Shown piece by piece: positions 54,538 through 59,438 of a stretch of DNA of 59,438 nt. The first letter of the stretch is position 1. The number at the start of each line of letters is the position of its first letter. Below the pieces are notes generated by a model, which was given only the letters and a program-made list of their open reading frames with translations, searched no databases and had not been told where the DNA came from. Made by a program: the position numbers and the translations under genes. Source of the DNA: an uncultured Alistipes sp. (GTDB taxonomy: Bacteria; Bacteroidota; Bacteroidia; Bacteroidales; UBA932); NCBI GenBank assembly GCA_900544175.1, contig UQUN01000015.1, positions 1-59,438 of the forward strand, given 5' to 3'.

Positions 54538-54803
54538 AAAGGTTGCCGGAAGGAAAGATACGGCAAGCAGCAGTGAAAATACAGTCTGGAGCTGTGCCGT
54601 CATGGCATCGAGGTTCCGGACTGTATCTAGTCCTGTGATGCGCAGCCATTTTGCAACGTCCAGCATATTACCGAAATTCATCCCGCTTATTATCAAAGAC
54701 ATACGTTTTAGCAACTTGCTGGACCCGGCATATTTCGCCACCAAACGGCCATCCAGCCCCATATCCTCACAAGTCCAGCAGATGTCCTTTTCCAGAGCAT
54801 CTG

Positions 54804-54923
54804 ATTATCAGGCGTTTCTGTAAGCGCACTTTGTTGGACATGAGGTATACATCAACGCCTGAAGTCTGGCCCGCTGAAAATCAACAGGCCGTTTCCCATT
54901 GTGTCCGTAATTTCACAGTAACA
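54804..54923 (+). repeat. Dispersed repeat, copy 1
   Basis: 120 bases match the reverse complement of 59318-59438 at about 90% identity. The copies share GTAAGCGCACTTTGTTGGAC and TCAACAGGCCGTTTCCCA. The element probably extends left towards ~54540, because copy 2 is cut by the window end and the left part of this gap has no other content. Short overlapping frames are present but none looks like a maintained gene. Confidence 0.8.
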
Positions 54924-54957
54924 GTACGCATACCTCACTGAGAATCTACTGACACGT

Positions 54958-54980
54958 CTGCAGGCCTCCTGGACCTGCAG
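54958..54980. other. Small perfect inverted repeat next to the dispersed repeat
   Basis: CTGCAGG (54958-54964) and CCTGCAG (54974-54980) pair around a 9-base loop. No T-run follows on either strand. Confidence 0.4.
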
Positions 54981-55020
54981 CATCACCCAAGCCTCCGGGC
55001 GACAAGGTCCAATAAACAGT

Positions 55021-55069
55021 CAGTTCATGCCGCTGTCGGGGAACAGTGTCCCCTTGGCTGCATGAACTG
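55021..55069. terminator. Strong hairpin downstream of the ribosomal block
   Basis: The perfect 10-bp arms CAGTTCATGC (55021-55030) and GCATGAACTG (55060-55069) enclose an inner GGGGA/TCCCC helix. It lies ~210 bases beyond the rpsC stop on the minus strand and has no T-run, so it may protect 3' ends more than terminate transcription. Confidence 0.5.
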
Positions 55070-55093
55070 AATATCACTGACTCAAAAGCAGTA

Positions 55094-55255
55094 TTACGGA
55101 TATAATACCTGCCTGATGGGTATTTTCTGCGGACTACGGCCTTCTACATCCATCAGTATGTCCTGACTGCCACCCCCGACAGGAAAGACAATACCTTCTT
55201 CTCCTATGTATTGTACTTCCCCGTCACTTTTCTGGCAGGATACGGTAGACAACAT
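55094..55255 (-). pseudogene. Remnant of a lipoprotein gene directly after rpsC
   Basis: This 53-codon frame reads MLSTVSCQKSDGEV...GIVFPVGGGSQDILMDVEG and ends ...IRQVLYP. It has a lipobox (TVSC) and a beta-strand pattern like the start of a BACON-type domain. The same frame is open without a start back to the rpsC stop, adding VLNLSAVCA, the hydrophobic part of a signal peptide whose beginning is missing. The sequence therefore looks like a lipoprotein gene truncated at both ends and joined to the ribosomal operon. Confidence 0.5.
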
Positions 55256-55282
55256 CGCGCATACTGCGCTGAGGTTTAGAAC

Positions 55283-56053
55283 CTATTCTGCCTGACGTTC
55301 TCCGCCACGGTTGCCACGGGGTCTCCTGTCACGACGTCTGTCACGGCCTCCACGACGGTTTTCTCCGCCTCCACCGCGTCTTTCGCTGACACCCGCATTA
55401 ACACCGACATTGGGAGAAAGGTCGCGTTTTCCGTAAACCTCACCAAGGCAGATCCACACCTTGATTCCGAGAACGCCTACCTTTGTATGTGCCTCTGCCA
55501 GTGCGTAATCAATATCGGCCCGGAATGTATGCAGTGGAGTACGTCCCTCCTTATAAAGTTCCTTACGGGCCATTTCAGCTCCGCCAAGACGGCCGCTGAT
55601 AAGCACCTTGATACCCTCTGCGCCCATGCGCATAGTGCCGGCTACAGCCATCTTGATTGCACGACGGTAGGATACACGGCCCTCCACCTGACGGGCGATG
55701 TTGTTGGCCACGATGTTGGCATCAAGCTCGGGTCTCTTGACCTCGAAGATATTGATCTGAACTTCCTTGTTGGAGATTTTCTTCAATTCCTCCTTCAGTT
55801 TGTCCACTTCCTGGCCTCCCTTGCCGATGATGGCGCCTGGACGGGCAGTATGGATGGTCACTGTGATGAGCTTGAGTGTCCTCTCTATGACAATCTTGGA
55901 GAGGTTGACCTTGGAGATACGGGCATTGAGGTACTCACGTATCTTGGAGTCTTCAAGCAGCTTTGCTGCATAGTCATCCCCGCCGTACCAATTGGAGTCC
56001 CAGCCGCGGATGATACCTATTCTGTTGCTGATAGGGTTGATTTTCTGTCCCAT
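55283..56053 (-). CDS. rpsC: 30S ribosomal protein S3
   Basis: A 256-residue protein starting MGQKINPISNRIGIIRGWDSNW. The KH domain carries GKGGQEVDKL. The C-terminal S3 domain includes GRLGGAEMARKE and KVWICLGEVYGKRD. The extra basic glycine/arginine-rich tail of ~35 residues (RRGGGGENRRGGRDRRRD...) makes it longer than the ~230-residue norm, as in other Bacteroidota. It starts one base before rplV ends. It is the last gene of the block; rplP, normally next, is absent. Confidence 0.96.
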   Translation of the reverse strand: MGQKINPISNRIGIIRGWDSNWYGGDDYAAKLLEDSKIREYLNARISKVNLSKIVIERTLKLITVTIHTARPGAIIGKGGQEVDKLKEELKKISNKEVQINIFEVKRPELDANIVANNIARQVEGRVSYRRAIKMAVAGTMRMGAEGIKVLISGRLGGAEMARKELYKEGRTPLHTFRADIDYALAEAHTKVGVLGIKVWICLGEVYGKRDLSPNVGVNAGVSERRGGGGENRRGGRDRRRDRRPRGNRGGERQAE

Positions 56054-56500
56054 TTATTTTTCCTCCTGATTAGCGGGTTCGTTATTCACTTCTGATTTTG
56101 CCGGCTTCACTCCGACGATGATGGTCACATGGTTGGAGCGCTTGCGGATACGTCCGGCACGGCCCTGGGGAGCTGTGCGGATACGCTTGAGGGTCGTGCC
56201 CTGGCCGACCATGATGGTCTGCACGATGACGTTGCCGTCCTCGAGTTCCTTACGGGCACCTTCGTTCTTGGCTTCCCAGTTGGCAATGGCGCTTCTGAGG
56301 AGCTTCTCCAGGCGGATAGAGGCCTCTCTCTTGGTATATTTGAGGATATCAAGAGCACGGTTTACCTCAACGCCTCTGATCATGTCAGCGACCAGACGCA
56401 TCTTGCGGGGCGATGTAGGAACATCGTTCAGCTTGGCGATCGCTGTTGTCTTCTTTATTTCTTTCAGCCTGTCGGCCATTTCTTTCTTACGAGATCCCAT
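56054..56500 (-). CDS. rplV: 50S ribosomal protein L22
   Basis: A 148-residue protein. The core has LNDVPTSPRKMRLVADMIRG and RALDILKYTKREASIRLEKLL. The extended loop RIRTAPQGRAGRIRKRSNHVTI lines the peptide exit tunnel. The N-terminal ~15 residues (MGSRKKEMADRLKEIKK) and the acidic tail are extensions; a start at the second Met (MADRL) is possible. Confidence 0.96.
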   Translation of the reverse strand: MGSRKKEMADRLKEIKKTTAIAKLNDVPTSPRKMRLVADMIRGVEVNRALDILKYTKREASIRLEKLLRSAIANWEAKNEGARKELEDGNVIVQTIMVGQGTTLKRIRTAPQGRAGRIRKRSNHVTIIVGVKPAKSEVNNEPANQEEK

Positions 56501-56518
56501 TGTGATTCTTTTTAGTTA

Positions 56519-56785
56519 TTAACGGTTGCCCGAATGTCCTTTGAATGTACGGGTCGGAGCAAACTCTCCAAGTTTGTGTCCTACCATGTTCTCGGTAACG
56601 TATACCGGAATAAACTTGTTTCCGTTGTGTACAGCGATGGTATGGCCGACAAAGTCAGGAGAGATCATGCTGGCGCGGGACCAGGTCTTGATTACTTCTT
56701 TCTTTTTGGTACCCTCGTTCATGGCCAGAACCTTCTTCTCGAGACTTTCCTGGATGTAGGGACCTTTTCTAAGTGATCTACTCAT
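56519..56785 (-). CDS. rpsS: 30S ribosomal protein S19
   Basis: An 88-residue protein with the standard signatures MSRSLRKGPYIQESL, TWSRASMISPDFVGHTIAVHNG and VTENMVGHKLGEFAPTRTFKGH. It is full length, between rplB and rplV in canonical order. Confidence 0.97.
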   Translation of the reverse strand: MSRSLRKGPYIQESLEKKVLAMNEGTKKKEVIKTWSRASMISPDFVGHTIAVHNGNKFIPVYVTENMVGHKLGEFAPTRTFKGHSGNR

Positions 56786-56806
56786 AATTCTCTGATTTTA
56801 TTCCGG

Positions 56807-57631
56807 TTATTTCTTACGTCTTTCGATGATAAACTTATTGGAAGTATTCTTGGGATTACGTGTCTTGTAACCTTTTGCAGGAATACCCTTGCGCGAACGG
56901 GGATGTCCTCCTGACGCGCGTCCTTCACCACCACCCATAGGGTGATCGACAGGGTTCATCACAACACCACGGTTGCGGGGCCTGCGGCCGAGCCAGCGGC
57001 TGCGTCCTGCCTTGCCGGACGATTCGAGATTGTGATCGGAATTGGAAACCGTACCCACAGTGGCACGACATGTGACAAGTACCATTCTGGTCTCGCCTGA
57101 AGGGAGGCGCAGGATGGCATGTTTGCCCTCGCGTGCTGTCAGCTGAGCGTAAGTTCCGGCGCTTCGTGCCATTGCGGCACCCTGACCGGGACGGAGCTCG
57201 ATGTTGTGGACCATGGTTCCGAGAGGAATTTCTGAAAGAGGAAGAGCATTGCCGAGATCAGGTGATACGCCAGGGCCTGACATGATCTTCTGGCCCACAC
57301 GGATACCTGCCGGAGCAATGATATACCTTTTTTCGCCGTCCGCATATACCACCAGCGCAATGCGGGCACTGCGGTTGGGATCGTATTCGATGGTCTTGAC
57401 GGTTGCCGGGCAGTTGTCCTTGTCACGACGGAAGTCGATGATACGGTACATTCTCTTGTGTCCGCCACCGATGTAGCGCATGGTCATCTTGCCGGTGTTG
57501 TTACGGCCGCCCGTCTTTCTCAGAGGCTCAAGGAGAGACTTCTCCGGTTTAGAACAGGTGATCTCGTCAAATGCGCTTATTGCCTTATTTCTCTGACCAG
57601 GTGTGGTCGGTTTGAATTTACGTATTGCCAT
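56807..57631 (-). CDS. rplB: 50S ribosomal protein L2
   Basis: A 274-residue protein beginning MAIRKFKPTTPGQRNK. An in-frame ATG 39 bases upstream would overlap rplW and is not used. RNNTGKMTMRYIGGGHKRMYR, SPDLGNALPLSEIPLG, the peptidyl-transferase-proximal GVVMNPVDHPMGGGEGR and the C-terminal basic segment are intact. Confidence 0.97.
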   Translation of the reverse strand: MAIRKFKPTTPGQRNKAISAFDEITCSKPEKSLLEPLRKTGGRNNTGKMTMRYIGGGHKRMYRIIDFRRDKDNCPATVKTIEYDPNRSARIALVVYADGEKRYIIAPAGIRVGQKIMSGPGVSPDLGNALPLSEIPLGTMVHNIELRPGQGAAMARSAGTYAQLTAREGKHAILRLPSGETRMVLVTCRATVGTVSNSDHNLESSGKAGRSRWLGRRPRNRGVVMNPVDHPMGGGEGRASGGHPRSRKGIPAKGYKTRNPKNTSNKFIIERRKK

Positions 57632-57635
57632 AGGA

Positions 57636-57926
57636 TTAAATGTTGCTGTAGAAATCAATCTTATCCTCACCGGCCAGGGTCACATAAGCTTTCTTGTAGT
57701 GATTGGCACGGCCCTTCAATAATCCCGCCTTGGTATAGCGGCTCTTGCGTTTGCCATGGTAGTTGACAGTATTGACATCCTTCACTGTCACCCCGTAGTG
57801 CTCCTCGACCGCCTTCTTGATCTCTATCTTGTTGGCAGCGCGGTCTACGATGAAACCGTAACGGTTCAATTTATCGCCCTGAACCGTCATTTTCTCTGTT
57901 ACGATAGGCTTAATTATAATTCCCAT
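57636..57926 (-). CDS. rplW: 50S ribosomal protein L23
   Basis: A 96-residue protein with the L23 fold: MGIIIKPIVTEKMTVQ, then NKIEIKKAVEEHYGVTVKDVNTVNYHGKRKSR. It lies at the tunnel exit and binds trigger factor and SRP. It starts 12 bases after rplD ends. Confidence 0.96.
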   Translation of the reverse strand: MGIIIKPIVTEKMTVQGDKLNRYGFIVDRAANKIEIKKAVEEHYGVTVKDVNTVNYHGKRKSRYTKAGLLKGRANHYKKAYVTLAGEDKIDFYSNI

Positions 57927-57938
57927 GTCTCCTATGGT

Positions 57939-58565
57939 TTATTTGCGTCTTGATGCAATGATGTCCTGCACACCGTCCACCATCACGAGCTGATATGCGT
58001 TCATGATACCGTAGGTGCTTATCTCATCAACGGAGATAACATTGACATTCTGAAGATTGCGTGAAGACTTGTAAATATTCTCACTGTTTTCAGGAAGTAC
58101 GAACAAAGTCCTTCTTCCATTGGCTTTGATATTATCCAGAATCTGGATGAACTCCTTGGTCTTGGGAGCGTCCATGCTGAAAGGCTCGACCATGATGATC
58201 GCATTCTCCTGAGCCTTGTAGGACAGGGCCGAGTAACGTGCGAGCTGTTTGAGCTTCTTGTTGAGCTTGAAACGGTAGCTGTGAGGCTTAGGACCGAATG
58301 CACGGCCGCCACCGACGTAGATGTTGGACTTGATGCTGCCGTGACGGGCTCCTCCGCCGCCTTTCTGACGACCCATTTTCTTAGTGCTGTAGCTGACCTC
58401 GGAACGGTCCTTGGTCTTATGGGTACCCTGACGCTGGTTGGCCAGGTACTGCTTTACATCCAGATAGATCGCGTGGTCATTCGGTTCTATGCCGAAGATG
58501 GATGAATCCAGGGTCACTTTCTTTCCCGATTCAGTTCCGTCGATTTTGTAAACTGACAATTCCAT
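57939..58565 (-). CDS. rplD: 50S ribosomal protein L4
   Basis: A 208-residue protein starting MELSVYKIDGTESGKK; the upstream in-frame ATG lies in the rplC stop region. The tunnel-constriction loop is seen as SYSTKKMGRQKGGGGARHGSIKS and GGRAFGPKPHSY. In other bacteria L4 represses its own operon. No leader structure matching that mechanism is identified here. Confidence 0.96.
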   Translation of the reverse strand: MELSVYKIDGTESGKKVTLDSSIFGIEPNDHAIYLDVKQYLANQRQGTHKTKDRSEVSYSTKKMGRQKGGGGARHGSIKSNIYVGGGRAFGPKPHSYRFKLNKKLKQLARYSALSYKAQENAIIMVEPFSMDAPKTKEFIQILDNIKANGRRTLFVLPENSENIYKSSRNLQNVNVISVDEISTYGIMNAYQLVMVDGVQDIIASRRK

Positions 58566-58569
58566 AGTG

Positions 58570-59193
58570 CTAGTCCTCCACAATTACGTATGAACCCTTT
58601 GCTCCGGGGATAGAACCCTTCACGAGAATAAGGTTGTTCTCAGGGATAACCTTGATAACTTTGAGATTGAGAATCTTGACGCGGTCACCGCCCATGCGGC
58701 CTGCCATTCTCATTCCTTTGAACACTCTTGAAGGATAAGAGGATGCACCCATAGAACCGGGGTGACGGAGTCTGTCGGCCTGGCCGTGGGTCTGTCCGCC
58801 CACGCCGGCGAATCCATGACGCTTCACGACGCCCTGGAATCCTTTTCCTTTAGAGATACCGGTAACGTCTACCCATTCCACACCTTCGCTGAGGTCTGAA
58901 ACGGTCACTGTGTCTCCAAGCTTGAGTTCTTTGGGGAAGTCTGCCTTGAACTCCACCAATTTGCGCTTGGGTGTGGTTCCTGCCTTGTCAAAATGGCCTT
59001 TGAGAGCCTTGCTGGTGTGTTTCTCCTTCATCTCGTCATAGGCAAGTTGTACAGCGGCATAACCATCTTTCTCTACTGTACGAATCTGCGTGACAACACA
59101 GGGACCAGCCTCAATAACGGTGCATGGGATATTCTTCCCATCAGCATCGAAAACGGAAGTCATTCCGATTTTTTTTCCAATTAATCCAGGCAT
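58570..59193 (-). CDS. rplC: 50S ribosomal protein L3
   Basis: A 207-residue protein starting MPGLIGKKIGMTSVFDADGK. An ATG 27 bases upstream would add MINNKLIKP and is less typical. VTGISKGKGFQGVVKRHGF and the conserved GGQTHGQADRLRHPGSMGASSYPSRVFKGMRMAGRMG block are complete. It is the first gene of the block here, although rpsJ (S10) precedes it in most bacteria. Confidence 0.96.
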   Translation of the reverse strand: MPGLIGKKIGMTSVFDADGKNIPCTVIEAGPCVVTQIRTVEKDGYAAVQLAYDEMKEKHTSKALKGHFDKAGTTPKRKLVEFKADFPKELKLGDTVTVSDLSEGVEWVDVTGISKGKGFQGVVKRHGFAGVGGQTHGQADRLRHPGSMGASSYPSRVFKGMRMAGRMGGDRVKILNLKVIKVIPENNLILVKGSIPGAKGSYVIVED

Positions 59194-59234
59194 TGGTTTA
59201 ATTAATTTGTTGTTAATCAATGAACTAATAACTA

Positions 59235-59263
59235 CCGCGCATTTTTCGCGGGCTGCAAATATA
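59235..59263 (-). promoter_or_regulatory. Promoter and 5' leader hairpin of the rplC operon
   Basis: On the minus strand the -7 element TATATTTGC (59263-59255) is followed, at the predicted transcript 5' end, by a hairpin. CCGCG (59251-59247) pairs with CGCGG (59239-59235). The operon can therefore be transcribed without an upstream rpsJ. The hairpin may stabilise the mRNA or serve autoregulation. Confidence 0.55.
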
Positions 59264-59317
59264 CCACTAATTTTTTAATTCACAAGGATTTTCATGAATT
59301 TTTCCAGACTGTTACTG

Positions 59318-59438
59318 TGTTACTGTAAAATTACGGACACAACTGGGAAACGGCCTGTTGATTTCAAGCGTGTCAGACTTCAGGTGTTGATGTGTACCTC
59401 ACGTCCAACAAAGTGCGCTTACAGAAATACCTGATAAT
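59318..59438 (-). repeat. Dispersed repeat, copy 2, cut by the window end
   Basis: This is the reverse complement of 54804-54923 (about 11-12 differences and one gap in 121 bases). The match runs to the last base of the window, so the element continues beyond it. The two copies flank the seven ribosomal-protein genes in inverted orientation. Confidence 0.8.

Noticed and set aside
54529..54762. 77-codon minus-strand frame next to nnrD (and an overlapping 113-codon plus frame)
   Set aside because: Both lie in what appears to be part of the dispersed repeat, overlap the nnrD end, and show no recognisable domain; they are treated as repeat sequence, not genes.
54538..55282. Insertion sequence
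   Set aside because: Inverted repeats and a dispersed repeat are present but no transposase frame or target-site duplication could be identified.

Overview
The window looks like a Bacteroidales chromosome (Bacteroidota). It carries type V (FimA/Mfa1-like) fimbrial clusters, DUF3575/DUF3868/DUF4906/DUF5119 families, a six-gene Na+-NQR operon, and many copies of the Bacteroidota-type -7 promoter element TAnnTTTG. I cannot assign a genus from sequence alone. No rRNA, tRNA, CRISPR array or intact transposase was seen. The left end cuts a gene. The right end lies inside a repeat that is also present at 54.8 kb, as expected if a contig broke there.

Layout. 0-2.7 kb: the end of an outer-membrane-type protein and a secreted TPR protein. 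2.7-13.2 kb: fimbrial cluster I. A divergent, 5'-truncated tip-domain cassette is separated by a repeat-bounded promoter/terminator region from DUF3575, DUF3868, major fimbrillin, FimB/Mfa2-like anchor, accessory lipoprotein and a DUF4906 tip protein. 13.2-17.2 kb: housekeeping genes (DUF4293, nucleoside phosphorylase, SirB1-like, EttA). 17.3-17.5 kb: a rod-shaped structured RNA candidate. 17.6-27.3 kb: fimbrial cluster II, with three tandem fimbrillins, a DUF5119 lipoprotein, two DUF3575 proteins, a frameshifted OmpA-like protein and a duplicated beta-barrel. 27.4-33.1 kb: a redox/sulfur group (polyferredoxin, Tat-exported aldo/keto reductase, LysR regulator, YeiH-type exporter), plus a VOC gene broken by an 83-bp repeat array. 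33.2-39.2 kb: an orphan HAMP sensor coupled to TrkH, a RecD-like helicase, a THUMP-like methyltransferase, DUF1963 and a broken GNAT gene. 39.2-45.0 kb: nqrABCDEF. 45-47.7 kb: pcrA and a tiny membrane protein. 47.7-54.5 kb: nucleotide-sugar dehydrogenase, DUF4493/DUF6359 lipoprotein, a 1080-residue multidomain oxidoreductase and nnrD. 54.5-59.4 kb: a detached block of the S10 operon (rplC-rplD-rplW-rplB-rpsS-rplV-rpsC) between inverted copies of a dispersed repeat.

The strongest candidate for something new is at 3.79-4.08 kb. Three copies of a 12-15 bp site, two direct and one inverted, bracket a promoter and an intrinsic terminator. They lie between the fimbrial operon and a silent alternative tip domain. 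This geometry would allow promoter inversion and also terminator excision. Recombination is inferred from the layout and is not shown by this single sequence.
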